Source: Rhea pennata
Taxonomy: Eukaryota; Chordata; Aves; Rheiformes; Rheidae
Direction of reading: 5' to 3'
NCBI RefSeq assembly: GCF_028389875.1
Contig: NC_084666.1
Location: 63,806,422 to 63,870,421, forward strand
Length of the DNA: 64,000 nt
How positions within the stretch are numbered: the stretch's first letter is position 1; each line of letters opens with the position of its first letter. The notes beneath the pieces are model-generated. The model saw only the letters and a program-made list of their open reading frames with translations, was not told where the DNA came from and ran no database searches. The position numbers and the translations under genes were made by a program. Shown here piece by piece: positions 25,301 through 40,300 of this stretch.

Positions 25301-28300
25301 GATTCACCCTTTGATCTGTTAGGAATCAGCAGTACTCCAGGACTGCAGGTTGAGAGATACTGGCAAGTGAGTCCTACAAAGGCAAGGCTTGTAGGATGTG
25401 TTACAATTTTAGCTGCTTAAAAGACTACCAAGGTGTGGTAGCTATCTGGTCCCTTAAGTGCCCCTTCACTTCATTCACTCCCACCAGAAAGCAATGTTGG
25501 AAAGCGAGGGAGCTGATGAGTAGATTAACAAAACAGAGAAACCAAAAGAGTAAATGAGTGTCTTGGTAGCCGAACTTTCCAAAAAGATTCCCTTTGCATC
25601 AAAAAAGGCACACAATTTTTCAGGAGGTTTACGTGCATAAGTCAGCCTAGTAGTTAGGAACTTCATTTTTGAGCATCTCCAGTGCCATGTACACCTCTTG
25701 CTGCCACAGCAACACTGAAAAAAAAGATAGATGGTACCAGTTTGATTACCAGTTTGACTATGTTCTGCCATCAGGCTAGTAGTTAGGAACTTCAATTTTG
25801 AGCATCTCCAATGCCATGTACACCTCTTGCTGCCATGGCAACACTGAAAAAAAGATAGATGGTACCAGTTTGATTACCGGTTTGACTATGTTCTGCCATC
25901 AGTCTCCTTTCCATATTCTTTCATTACCTCCATGAAAACCTTTTATATTTTCTGTGTTTTCTATTACCACCAGCGGAATTAAACATTCTCTTGCAATTTG
26001 TACCAAATGTTTCACTCAGAAGTGAAATGAATGGTAGTCACTGGATGCTGGGATATGAATGCAAACATAAGTATAGTTGAAATTCCCTCCACTTCTTGAA
26101 TCATATTGCTAATAGCCAGGAAGAAAAAGCTGAGAGCAAGATGGTAAAGATTTTAAGTCTACTGCAGTAAAGGAGTGAAAAAAGTCTTTAATGCTGAAAG
26201 AAATGTAGTGTTTGTAGACTCAGAGCAATGAAGTTCGGAAACTTAGTAGAGTCAGAATCACAGAAAGAAAAGTTTACGCATTTTGAAACAGTTTGAAAAG
26301 GCTGTTGAGTGATTTCAGACTTAAGACTATTAACTGATTTGATTTCTCTAACTTTTCCTTGAAACTTTTGGTAATGTTGCCAATTAAGAATAAAGGGAAA
26401 TTATGTAAATTACTTAATTTGTAATCTGTCTTCTGGGGAATTCTTTGGTATTTCTCATTCCAGCCCAGTACAGCACTCAGTAACAATTTACAGAGAACCA
26501 AACATATCACTGTCAACTCTGCCACTACAAAGATTTTGAAGGAATTTCTCTTGTCATTAAGATCTACATTCTGTTAATGAGAAGATAAGAGGCTCTTTAA
26601 ACTGGGTTATTTAAGACAAGCATATTTAAAATGAAACAACTACCTAATATACTGTCAGATTGCTTATCTGTTTTCAAATATCCTTTTTATATAGGGTGAA
26701 ACAGGTGGAAAAGGTGACACAGGATCTGTAGGTCCACGGGTAAGTCTAATTCTCATTTCAGCTCTTTGTTTTGTACTCTTACATTCAGTTCACACTATGT
26801 ATTGAAATTGTAGCAGCAAGTCCAGTTAAACTAGTGAAATTAGACACTTAACTGGTGGAAAATGTTGCTAGCTGGCATTTAATATCAATAGCGGTCCTTG
26901 CTATTATTTGAAGTTGTCTTCTGTTCACGGTTTATGGGCAGGATGCTGCTTGCCAGATGTTCTGATGTTGCTCACAGCCATTATGAAACTAGAGTATTGG
27001 AACTGCTTAAGTATTAATCACAGTGGTTTCATAGATCTGTTTTGCCTATTGCAGCACAATTCACTTTGCTGCAACTTGTTTATGCCTATCTTTAAAATAA
27101 ACTGTTTTCTCATAAAACAATCTTCAGTTTCATGCTAAGTTTTGCAGTTTGTAGTAATACATTGTAAATGTCATAAAATTTGAAGACAGCACAATCAAGT
27201 CAAAGCATATGTGAGTAGATAAGTGTCAGAAAGCAATCCTTTCAATGCTAAGTCACGGGAAGCATAGAGAAAATACCGTTGCAGTAACTGTGTTCAGGCA
27301 GGCTTTTTACTAGCAATCTGAGCTGCGTCAGGAAGGAGGACTTGGATCAACACTTCTTTTAATTCATTGTATGGAACTTATTCCTTTTGAAAGCCCTTCT
27401 TCTGCTAATGGTGAAATGAGAAGGAAACAAGTAAGGCACATGGATTTACCAAGCCATCTAATGAGAGCAATCAAATGTGAATGAAAGCTATTCATGTCCT
27501 TTTGGTTTTCACCTGTGTGGGGGGCACAAATCAAAAACTAGAACTAACATCTGAGAATTCAGAAGCTCAGAAAATCCCCTCAAACCAATGTGGAGTACAT
27601 TGGACAAGTATAGAACAGTCATTTAGGGTAATCTTTGACTGTTGTCTCAAAAACGTTATTACGGGGGAATATATTACAGGGGCCACCTGGACAGAAGGGT
27701 GATCAAGGTGCAACGGAGATAATTGATTATAATGGCAATATCCACGAAGCTCTGCAGGTACGTGAACATAACGAGACTAGAATGGCTTTGTCTGGTCTGG
27801 GAAAAAGCAGTCTGACGTCATTGTATTTCTCTTTTGCATAAGCTGTGGAAGCACAAAGATTTGCTGAGCTTATTAATGAGAAATATTGTCCTATTTTTGG
27901 AAACCAGGTTGCTGTTTGGTGTTAGACAAACTGTTTTCCTGATAAAATTTAGCTGAGTGAATTTTCATTTCCCCTGGAGTGTACTGACATCATCTAATGA
28001 GGATAGGGCTGATTCATTGCTGGCTCTGGTGCTTACTGCTGAATTCATGTAATAAACCACATACATAGCTTCAGCAGAAGTGTCTGCTTTTCAGTTTAGG
28101 TAGTATAATATTGACATTCCTTTTTTTCCTCGTTTTCCTCCTCCTCCTCCTAAAATGCAAAGAGCAGAATATTTGAGATCAGGAAGCCAGGTCACATGAT
28201 TCCATTAGCAAGATGCGGATTCAGTCAGCAACTTGAGTATATTAAATAGACTGAGCACTAGTCTTCCCACTTACTCATTTCCAGAAAACTAATTTTGACT

Positions 28301-31300
28301 TGTGTGCAGAAAAGTGTGGAGGATTAAAGTGAGGTTACAAAAAGAATGAGTTAGTGTTCACATGAAAGCAAAGCGCCAATGTAACACATATGTCATTGCA
28401 GTCAAGGTGATTTACATTGCGGTATACTCGGATGCAAACTTTTATACAGTATAACACCACCAAAGTGAATGGGTTTGCATATGTGCAACTAAAGACAGAC
28501 TTTGGCCCAGTATGCCACTGATCATTTTCTCACTAAAGCTCTTAGGATTTTTTTTCCACATTTCCTCAGTGGAAGTGCACAGATGTCTGGCCAGTCATTT
28601 GTTTTTCAAGACATTCCCAAAAATAAAATTGCTCACTGCTTTTATTAAAATGTAAAAGCCTGTATGTTGTGGTTAAGGCTAAGCCCACTTTTCCATTGTG
28701 AACCTGAATGGTGTGTGTGGGGAGTCTACATGGGCAGGCTCTGAGGCTCTGCATTATACCTGTTCACCAAGTTTACTCTTAAGGGAATTCAAACACCCAG
28801 TTTTCAACTTTTTAAATCGCTCTCTGAGTTAAATGCCTAACGTAGCCTGAAATTAATGTTGCATATTACCCAGCACAGGTTTACTAGGGGTTTTAGCCCC
28901 CATACTTCCTGTATTCTTTCCTGCTTTTAACACTGGCATCAGTGTTACTCCCAAGTGCTGTGTAACAGCTTGTCAGAAAAGCTGTGGCATATAGAGAACT
29001 CTTAATAGGGGACTAAAGCCTACTGCAGTGATTGAAACAGATTAGGAGACCCTTATCCCATTGTAAATCGTTTCAAATGTCATCACCTTCTGATCTAGGG
29101 CAACAAATAATTGATATCAATGGGAATGGCTGTGCAAGGACAATGTAAGTAAGATTATATAGGATCAGTCGACAGTGTGCTTGCCAACTCCAGCTCAGTC
29201 CTTTTTCATGGCAAGTACCCATTCCTAAGCCTCCTGGTGCCAAATTCTCAGAGGCTCTGGAATTTGCAGCTCTCCTGTAGAAGTTAATGAGAACTCTCAG
29301 TGCTCAGCACATCTCAGAAGTTGGTCTGCTGATTTAAGAAGTTGACAAGAGTTCACAGGATCCAGGCCGTCTGTCTGCATTCTTTTGGAATTTAGTAATA
29401 AATCATCAAGCAGCCTAGGAGCTTCAGAACAATTTACAGTCACTCTGCTTTGTGCCTCTTCATATGTCAGTGGAGAGTAAGACATCTTAGTCCATCAGCA
29501 GTGAAAACTGTGATCTTTAAATTATTGTCGCAGTTCAAGCAAGACCCCTACTGGGTTTATGTGGCTTTCACAAAATGCATCTCTGTATCTAAATCTCTCT
29601 TCAGGCCTATTCTGCAGAATTCCCTGAGATAAAAGGCAGTAGCTACAGAAGTTTAAATTTTGTAGGAATTACAGGATCAGATTCTTTAGATGTTAAAATC
29701 ACAATATACTGCTGAAAATCATCAGTGTGAACATGCAAACTCTAATTTGCAATGGTTAATTTAAGTTCTTTTTATCTAGGTATGCTATATTTTTCACTAT
29801 TTTTAGAATTTTTGATATGCATCCATATATATGCTAAAATACAAGACCTGAGAATATTAAAGCCATCTGTGGAGACGATTTTTTACAGTACTTTTCTACT
29901 GAGCTGATTTCAGTTTTGTGAAAATAGAATATATATTGCTGCACTGGCAAATAAAAAAACTCTTTTTAAAGCTAAAAACAGAAGATTTGCAAACTTGTTT
30001 TTTTTTTTAGAAAAACAATTACAAAAGCTAATTACTTCTTGTTCTGTATATGCCAGTAGACTCTTCACAATCAATGTGCAAACAGTAGGATTTGGGGATT
30101 TTACTCTGTTTAAAAATAGACAAGTATTTTAATTATTTCTAAACACCTTTTCACTTGTAATATCTTTCTTCAAAAGCTATCAAGCTTTAATGCTTGTAAT
30201 ATCTTTTTCAGCAAAAAATAATGGCAGGTCTAGCTACTTTGCCTCTTCATACAATGAAAATATATCTTTTCTCTTTCCAAACATAGCATGTTTTGTGGAG
30301 CAGCAGTTTCAGATTAAAACTTAATGTTTTAGTACATCATAGTATATCATATGATTCTCAGTGTTACATCTCAGAATTATATTTCTTAATTGTATTCTCT
30401 CTGCAAAACCAGTAGAGATTGCAATATGTAGGGCAAGTTGTTTAATCATTTCAAGACATATACGCACACATACATTATCTTGCTTATTTAGTCATCTCTT
30501 ACTTGATCTTCTAAATGTTATGAGAACCTACAGTTTTCATATATGTAAAATCCTGATTCCCAAAGAAGCCAGGCAGCTAGCACAGCACTGAGAGTTAAGA
30601 ATAATGTTTTTAACTCTGTTTTTTGGAGACCTGGTGTCTCCCAGATGCAGCATAAGTTTTGTGGTGATGAGAACTGTAACAAGCAGAATAATTTATATTC
30701 TTGTTCAATTCTGGTAACGGTGTCTCTTGTTAATACATTTTGCCAACAGAGGATTACCACCCTAACGGTCACGGTAACTCTTATTGCATGACTTACTGTG
30801 TTTCATGGAACTTGTCTTGTGTTGTAGCTTGTTCATAATTCTGCCAGCTCAAGATATATCTTCATTGGATGTTGACCCAGTTCATCATCAGTTATATTTA
30901 TTTGCTCAGTGTTCTTTTAACTGAGAATATGTTGTTGAAAGCCATTCAACAATGCACCCAGTTCTGCTCCTGCTGAACTAATGGCAAACCTTGAATAAAT
31001 TGATGTGAGAGACCAGGGAAATAAGGATCTCAATTTTTTTGTAGATAAACATCTAGCCAGACTGCTGGCCTGGACTTTTGGCTTTGTGCTCCCATCTGTG
31101 TGTTTATGTGGGAGTACAGCAAAAACAGGAAGCAAGATTTGAGTACCAAATAGTTTTCTATTACCAACCTTATTTTCAGGATGGAAATTCAGTTCTTTTA
31201 AATTGTCTGGGAAGAAACTTCATTTGGGAATTGTAAGACCAGATGCCAATTATTTTCTAAGAAAGGCCCACTTCACTTAACTATAAATAAGTAAAGTTAA

Positions 31301-34300
31301 GTAGAAAGTACAAGTATGGGAAGTTCTCTTGGTCCATCTTATTAGATCTCAGAAATAAATTTAAACTTTCCAGCACGTCTCCCAAGAACATGCAGACTAC
31401 TGAATGTTCCAGTGCCCTTACTCCAGTCAATATTTTGGGGGAGTTGTAGCTACAGCAGATCAGACATAATTTCTGAAAGTAGTGAAACCAGCTAGGAGAT
31501 GCTTATAATTTTGCAGGTTCAGCCTTCTGTTGCAGATGCAGTATAATTAAAATGTTTTGTTGTTGTTGTTGTTCCCAGTTCTTCTCTGTAAGATTGCCAT
31601 TAGACCTATTTTCCATCTCTGGAAATGCTTTGACTATTTGGATGGAAGGAATTAAAAAATTTTTTCTTAATGCCCCCAGCTGTGCACCATCCAGACCAAA
31701 ATTTGATCTGTGATACTGTGTCCTCAGCCTTAGATAGAAATGAATGAAATAGTTGTAAACCGTTTCATAGCAATTTCACAAAGCACTGAGCATCTCTCAG
31801 TAGAAGCCTTTTTGCAGTCAGTAGATTTCTCCTGCCCTTGGATTGCCTTGGATCAGGACATGAATGCTAACCCAATGTGGCTGAGGGGAATTGTGCTCTG
31901 TCTGCCATTAAGATGAGCTTTGCCATTTCATCAATGGGAACGGCAGCACCGTATCATCAAATATGAACTGAAGCATTATTTTAACTTTTTTGTGCGTGTT
32001 TCTGTTTGTTGAGAGTTTCCATAAATTAACAAGTTGTTTGTAACTGATGTTAGTTTCTCTTGTGTTCATGATCTAACCCAGTTTGTTAAGATAGTTATAT
32101 TAACATTCAGCCTGTGTTTCCATGGCAAGTCCTGCAGGAATTTACTTAAAACTGACAGATTTATGTGTTTCTGTTTAGGGTCCACCAGGACCACCAGGAC
32201 CCCAAGGACTGCAAGGGTCAAAGGTGATCTTACTTATTTTACTCGTCACGTTTTAAGAGTGGAGGTATTTTCTGCAGTTTTCACTGACATGTGCACACAA
32301 ATACATGGAGCTCTCCTGTACAGCGTATTTAACTGGTAATATTACAGAATACAACATGTTTCAAACTGTGCTTTCTGAGAAAGATGCGGTTTTGTTTAGT
32401 TGCCACATGCAGCATGCTCAGATGAGAAGCAGCAAAATGAATTGGTACTGATGCAGGGAGGAGACATCTCCCTGTATATCTGCTCAGAGGCTGTGCTCTC
32501 ATCTTCTGCTGCTAAGGATGCTCTGCATGTCTGGAGTGTAGCTGTGCAACCGCCCAGAGCCTCCTGTGCATCCCTTCTGGCTGGGTAGGAATGAGGCAGA
32601 CAAAACTCTGCACACAAGGCATTGCTGGCCACAGCATGAGCGCATGGCAGTGTTGCTTTACATTACAGTGGTGCACACCCAAATAAGCATAGTATGTTCT
32701 AACCTCAGTAAAAGTGAAAACGTACACATGTGAGCAGGAGCCTGGCTGCAACCCCAGATCAACCCCGGAGGGGCAGGGCATGGTGCTAACTAGTGCAGAC
32801 TAGTGAGCAGCCTGCGCAGATGCAACTGATACCATATGCTGCACTAGTCTATAAAATTTAAGTTCTGGAATTGCCTATGCTAAAAAGCAATGTGTTGAAG
32901 TAGTGGGCCCTCCTTAAATTGGTTTTACAGTAGTTAAGTTTAGTTAGTCTTATTTCTTAAAACTAATATATCATACTTTCTCTCAAATCTGTGTTGGGAA
33001 GGAGGAAATTGCCTCAGTGATTCCAGGTTTTTTGAAGAGTAAATACATGTTTCTTAAATAACCACACTAGAACTTTAGGCTTCATCCCTGAGATCATAAA
33101 GAAATACATTACATTATAGATGTTAATTGTTTTGAGAACTTTTAAGAAACTAAGTTCTTCCTTCTACTTGAAAATTGATAATGGAATACGCAGTTAAGTG
33201 CACAGAAATGTATTTCTGCATTAGGATCTACACAGCACAAAGCATTTCCGCAGCCTGGAGTATGCTGTAAAACAAGGAGGAGTTAGAGTGTTGCAGAGGT
33301 GGTTTTCCTCCTTATGGATGAGCGTTCCTATTCAGAAGTAATGATGTAAACCAGAATTCAACCAAGATCATGGTCCATACCCATCAATATTTTCTGTTCC
33401 CCTGGGGAATGCTAGTCAGGAATCAGTGCAAATGACATTATTTTTGTGACTGTAGACCCCTTTCTCTGAGTGAGTTTTAGCCAGGAAAAGAAAACATGAA
33501 GGTTCTGCCATGTTTACATGTATATAGGGCCCTGATTCTGTATTCGTTCCAGTAATTGACAAAGTCTCCACTGGACTGGGGTCTTTTCACCAGCCTTCTC
33601 AGATTTCTTCTTTATTATTATTATTAATTCTCATGCCATTCACTGGCATTTATATAAGATTATGTCTTAAGTCCAAGATTATGGACTGGCCTAATCAACT
33701 GGGCAATTTATTCAGTATGTTGCATAGAGGTATTGCATATGCTATTTCATGTTCTCTGTGGTGTAGTGTTCTTCAGTTTTGTTGTTAATTATGCTAATTT
33801 ACCAGTCTGAGACATTACTGATGAACTCAGTTCATCTAGCACTGCACCCTTCCATTGACACCTGGGACAATTAGGAGTGATAATCCAATTTCATCTCATC
33901 TTTTTCAGGGTGAACCAGGATCCCCAGGAACTCCAGGAGTTGATGGGGAACAGGTACTTTATAATTAAATGACCTAGTGCAGATCATACGAGCAACTGTG
34001 AGTTATTTCAGGAGATTATTTTTGTGACCAAGTTCAGCATAGATTTCATAATCATATGATCATTATTGTGTTGCTGCATAATATGTGGTCGCATAATGGC
34101 TGCATTTCTACATATTAATTGCTGGATAAATATATGAAATCTTAGGGTCCTAAAGGCTCAAAAGGGGATACAGGTGAACCTGGAATGCCTGGAGAAAAAG
34201 GAAGAATTGGGCTGCCTGGCTTGCCAGTGAGTATGAAAAATAAATTTATTTTAGCTTAAATGCTTGGCGTTTTGTTTTCTTTTTTTTAATCTCTTCCACT

Positions 34301-37300
34301 GCCAGTAATTTCCAACAGTGCTGATAAACTGAAACTGAGACAGAAAGCTCTGGGGAAAAATTTTAGGATTGTCCTGCATTTAACCTAGGAGGAGGTGTAG
34401 GATTGTCAGAACTTTTCATTCTACTTATGGTCAAACAAAACTACTGCTTTGGAAAGAGATTAGTCAGCGTGCTGACCAGATTTGCTTGTCTCTTGTAATA
34501 GATGTAAAGCAGAACTTAGGCAAGTATAGTTTTGGTAAAGTTCAAGAAAATGAACTATGTTTTGAACACTGACAGGAATTCCAGATGACTTAGATTGAGG
34601 AGGGAGAGAAAATACATAAATATTTCTAAGAGGTGCATTCTTATTCCTATACATATATATATACAGATGAAATGTGCCAGTAAAAATACAAATCCATAAA
34701 TGTATCCGTAGTACAATAGATACATGAAAAGCTGTTTGAACTTAAGGACTTCTCATAAGTAATATGCCCCAGATCTGTCTCTATTTTAACCACTCATAAA
34801 AGTATTAATTTTAATTGATAGCTGATAATACAAAAGCATACTTTTACATTTGCTAACAGCTATTATTAAAGTCACACCACAATAAAAGCTTTCAATTCTA
34901 TTATATGCATGCTTATTCATTCTTTGCATAAAATGATAATTATTTACTAATAAATATTGTACTTTCTATGTTGAATTTTACTATTAATAAGATTAAAACT
35001 TTTTATGGTTGATATTCTGTAATGCTTTTGTAGGGAGCCAATGGAATGAAAGGTGAAAAAGGAGATATTGGTTTGCCTGGTGTCCAGGGCCCTTCGGTAA
35101 GTCTCACTGTACTGTTGCAGTGGATACATTAGTCCAGCAATGGTTCTTCAGCTTTTAATTCTGAAGAACACTTCATGTCTTAGCTGATCCTTCCTGTTGT
35201 CTTCGATGTTTGCTACACTTGTGCTTTCAAAATATTTTGCTCTTTCAAGAAGTATAGTCCTTACCTTTTAAAAATGTAAGGAATTCTGGTCATCAAGCTA
35301 AATACTGTTTAAGAAATGTTAAAGATTTCATTCTGTTCCATATTCAAATTCCCATCATTAACAACAAGTCCTGCTCAGTTCAGTCAAAGCCTTCTGAATC
35401 TGTAATGAATGAAAAGATAAATGCTTTGCAAGATATAATAGAGGGATAAAACTGATCAAACCAACCTATCTGAACGCTCTGTTTGACGAGAAGCAGCCTA
35501 GGCTGACTTCAGACATGTCAGGAATAATGACATGTGACCCAAGAACCATGTCTTGGTGTCCTTGGGCATCATTTCAAATCATTAGGGGAAGAAGCTGTGA
35601 TCTCACGGATATTTTTGCCTGTGTATAATTTTAAAGGAATGTTTACACCTATGGAAATGTGTTATTATTCTGTGCTTGTCCATTTGTAAGACTACACACA
35701 TCTGTAAGTGTTTCAGGGTCAGATATTCTCCTGATCTTCAAAGCACAGTAAAAGCATAAAAAGGAAACACCACACAATACTCTTGTTTTATGGGTGATGA
35801 GTAACATTATTTGAGCACAGTATGTTACGAAACTTCAGAGGAAAAGACAACTGTCTTGTCTGTGGTGACATGCACTTGGTATTTAGAACCACAGTTCTGA
35901 AAATTTAAAGTTTGTCTGTCATCGCAAGACGCTCTAGATGCCCTGATCTCTGCAGTGTCTGTGAGTCTCCTTCTCTGAAATGAAAATGGATGTTGATCTT
36001 TACACTCACAGGTCATAGAGCATGCCTGCTACCTCTTCAGCATGTGAAGTCATTCAGCTTGTTTTCACTCAAAAGGAGCATTGCATTTTCCAGGAGATTG
36101 CAGAGACATTCTTCTTTGTCTTGTGTTGCAAAGCCTGTTTTGTTGTCACTATTGTTATCACCAGCAGTTTGTGTAGCAGAGGGGCTGTACATAGGTTTGG
36201 AGGACTGGCTTGACATCCCTGCTGCCACCTCAGAGTTTACAATAACACCCTTTTTGGCGGTAAAATCCAGGTAAAGAGGGGATGTTAAACTGTCTAAATA
36301 CCATCAGGAAATTCTCTGCCATGGATTTGTTGGACGAAGCTCAGGAAACCAGCACAGAATTATGCATGCACTAAATGCTGAACAACCTGATTACTACTTT
36401 TAATGACTTCAGAGAATTTTTGGTACAAGTGGGCTAAACTGAATAAAAGGAGAGACGAAGGGCAATACTGAGAATGTGCCAAACCCTACCATGAATTGTT
36501 TAGAATCTTTCCATTTGACAGTATTGAGGAGGAATAAAATCACACATCATCCTCTTCAGCCCCTGTATTTATTTAGTGCAGACACAGTTAAAGAGCACAT
36601 GCCGCAAAATATAAAAGGTTCAAGCATCTTTGCTCAGTACTGTTTGTTTTAGAGAGGTTTTTTCCTGGTAATGTTTCAAAATGTATCTTAGCACCCAGGA
36701 GTAAGAGTAAGGAGATGTGTGTTGCCATTTGCATGAGCAAGTCTATACTTCAGATACCTTGTCTATCAAATGAGAATAGTGCCCATTCCAAAGACCATTT
36801 CTAGACATGTTGCCAGTATGCAGTACTGCATTATTTTAAGTGTTTGCCCATAGAAGAAGAGTCAGTCTAATTTTTGCTGTTCATGAGGGAGTTCTTTACT
36901 CTGCATCATTTAATGACATTGTTTTTTACCTGTAGATCATAGGACCACCTGGACCGGCAGGGCCACATGGTCCTCCAGGCCCTATGGTAAGCGTGGGAGA
37001 AAGAAAGGGCTTAAACCCTCTTCTTATTGTAATGCCTGCTTAAAAGAAGTGCTATGAGAGCATGTGACCTTTAGAGAGGGACCTTTTCTGCATGTCTTAA
37101 AGTTTGGGGGAAGTGGAGAAATGGATGCACATACCTGTCTTAGTGATAACATTCCAGTGTTCTGGTTTATTCTCGGTATCAGGTGTTTACAGTTGCTTTA
37201 CTGAAGGCTGCAGTTCATTTGTGAGGACAAAAATACAGCTGCAAGTTGCACCCACCTAAAGCAAAAAGCTCTTAAAAATTTGTGGTGTATTTTCATAATT

Positions 37301-40300
37301 CAAAATGGGATCTTTATTTTCAGGGACCTCATGGACTGCCTGGCCCAAAGGTAAATTAATTGCTCTCTTGAATAGTCATGGTCTTGATGTCTGTAAAGTG
37401 TCATGCTTTATTTTTTAATGCATGCAGCTATGTTTTGTCTTATGTCTTATTTATTATTTCTGATATTCTTAAACCTTAAAGCAAATTTTAATATTAAAGA
37501 TAGCCTTTAAAGCTTCTTAAACTTTTTGTGATCATTTCTGATTCATATTTCTTCTGAGCTGAATTCAAATTTTTTATTAAAAATTGTGGTGTGGCACTAA
37601 ATTATTTAGTTTCCCATTGCTGGACAAGTTGTACATTACTTCCCTAATGCAATTGGTATTACTTCAAATTATACTTCTGAACATAGAAGAATATAATATA
37701 GTAGGGACTCTAAGCCCCTGAGAAAACAGACTTTTTTTTGGGGGGGGGGGGGGGAAGGAGGGAGAAGGAGATTTTTGGAGGATTGGAATATTTTAGTTTC
37801 TTCTTTAATTCATGTATCAATAATTATCTATCCATTAAAATTCAGTGTGACAGTATAGCACAGCATTCATTAAGGTTAGTGTTGTTGTTAGTCATGATCA
37901 CTTTAAGAATTGTATCTCCCTAATCATGCACAACTTAAAAAAGAGGAGGAGTTTTTCAGTTTAGTTCTTGGTGTGTGTTTAGACTTTTTTTAAGGTGCGA
38001 GACAGACATACCAATACCACGTTTGACTCATTATGAGACTTTGTATTTCCTTGACTTAAGAAGCTTGAGTCATGAATCATTTTCTGAAGTCAGGTCTGCT
38101 CCATCCTAGCACAGACCTCAGGCTTTTGGCCAGAGACTCAGGCTATGGTGGGATCTCTCAGGTCTGTTCCCAAAACTTCAGGGTTCTTAGTGCTACTGCT
38201 CTGAAAGTGACATTGAGTCAAATAGAAAAAGAACAAAGAAATAGCTATTTAGGCAGGGTCAAAGGAGGCAGAAGATATCTGGAGTTACTTAAGGCAGCAG
38301 AATAGTTTCTATTCAGAATTTTTTTGAAAAAAAGGATATGATATAATGTAACGTACTACATCAAAGGGAAACCTAGGAACAAGGCCATAGGGAGCAGCCT
38401 GGATGAAAACCCAAGTATTTCTGTGTCCCAAAAGAGGCCGGCATGGTCAGTACCCTTTTTGATGGGGCAGCCCCCATGCTGAGGTAGTTTTACATGATGT
38501 GAGAACAGTTTACTGTCAATCCCAAGGCCACCATTATCCTCTTTTTAATAGTTAAGGTAATAACCTATGCAAAGCTTTTACAGTCACAGAAAGACAAGTG
38601 CCATTTCTTAAATTGTTTAAACTTCTGTATATGAACACAGAAACTGTGGACTCCAAAAATACCTTGACACAGTATAATGTGCTTTTAAGTTGTTTCTGTT
38701 TAATTGTGTATGCTTAAAGGTTTAAAATACCTTTATGTAAGATGTTGCTGCAAATTCCAGTTTACCATATGAAAAAAAACATTGCTTCCATGCAAAATAT
38801 ACTTTTCAGGAGATCTCACTGTAGAAACTTTCTGTTTTGAGGCTTATTCTTGCAGCAGTTTTCTTTCAGTTTGAATTATCAGTATAGGATAGTTTATGAG
38901 ATATGACAAAATTCCAAAAAACAGACTCACAGTTAGTTCAAATCATCTAAACATTCAAATAATTATTAGGAAATGACTCAAGAAAATCTATTATCCATCA
39001 GTTTCCTGTAGCATTTTCATACAGATTTCAACTCTCTAACATATACTTCTCAAGTACTTTTGCACATTACTGTATACATGTATGTAGATTACCAGTAGGT
39101 TGATAAGGTTGAATCTGTATCTTTTTTTGAACTGGAATTTGCAGCTATTTCTGAGAGTGGCTTCTTCTACCCAGCTTAAATACCCATTATAGCACCAAAT
39201 ATTTGGCATTTATACTTTTACATTTAGGGTGAACCAGGGTTAAATGGTCTTAAAGGATTGAAGGGTGAAGCAGGTCAAAAGGGTGACAGAGGGCCCCTTG
39301 GTCTTCCAGTAAGTAAAAAAGCCTATTCAATTTCAGTGCAAATCACAAATTTCTCTTTCTATTTTAAATGAACAACTCTGGTTTACTCAGCAGCATATAT
39401 AAAATATACCATGTTGGAGCAGAATGTCAGTCGTGCTTTGTTTTATCCAGAATCTGTCCACAGTAACATCCTGTAACACCTAGTGCTGTCATTTTTTTTT
39501 TTTTTTGTTATGTGTCAGTTAAAAGTCTTTAGTGTCACAAGGATGTCATCACTCCCATTAATGTTACCGTTATTTCAATGTTGTATGGTGTTTGTGTTAA
39601 AAAAAAAAAAAACAAAAACAAAAACTTTTTTTTAAATATCCTCAGTTTTTCTTCCTCTGTTAGAACTTTTTCAGTTAAAATTGAGAGGTCTAACTGAACA
39701 AAGTTAAGAAGTGGTTTAGGGATTGCTTTTTTTTTCATTCACTGTGGATGCTGGATTTTTACCTTGCCTTTTGCAAGGATTTTTGCCTTGTATGCTTTAG
39801 AAAACATTCTGATTGGCAAGAATTTTGTCTTAGAAGGAAAATGAAAGACTTTAAAGATAAAATTTTCAAGTGAAAATGTTATGGTTCTTGTAATTTAAGG
39901 TGATAAAGGAGAAAATACTCTGTGTGCTGCTTTGTGCATTTGAAAGCACTCTATGAGAAGTTAGTTTTACTTCCTCCTCACAGAAGTAGTTCATTTCATC
40001 TCTTGTTCTAACATGGGGGTTACTCCATGTGATTGCAATCTAATAGTAAAATGGAGGAGAAAAACTCTAGATGATCCAAAGAAACCAAAACTCCTGATAA
40101 ATATTTTAAAGAATTTTGTGCAGAGACTCTTAAGTTAAATCAGCTTCAATGAAAATTTACATTTATTTTGATAAAACTGACCATTTTCAAGTTGACAGTT
40201 ACAGCTATGTAATGAATGAGTTTTTCAGTTCATAGCCAAATTGTCAAAAATGAGTAAAAGAAAAAAGAAATCTTTGGTTCCACCAGAAATGTTTGTTCAG

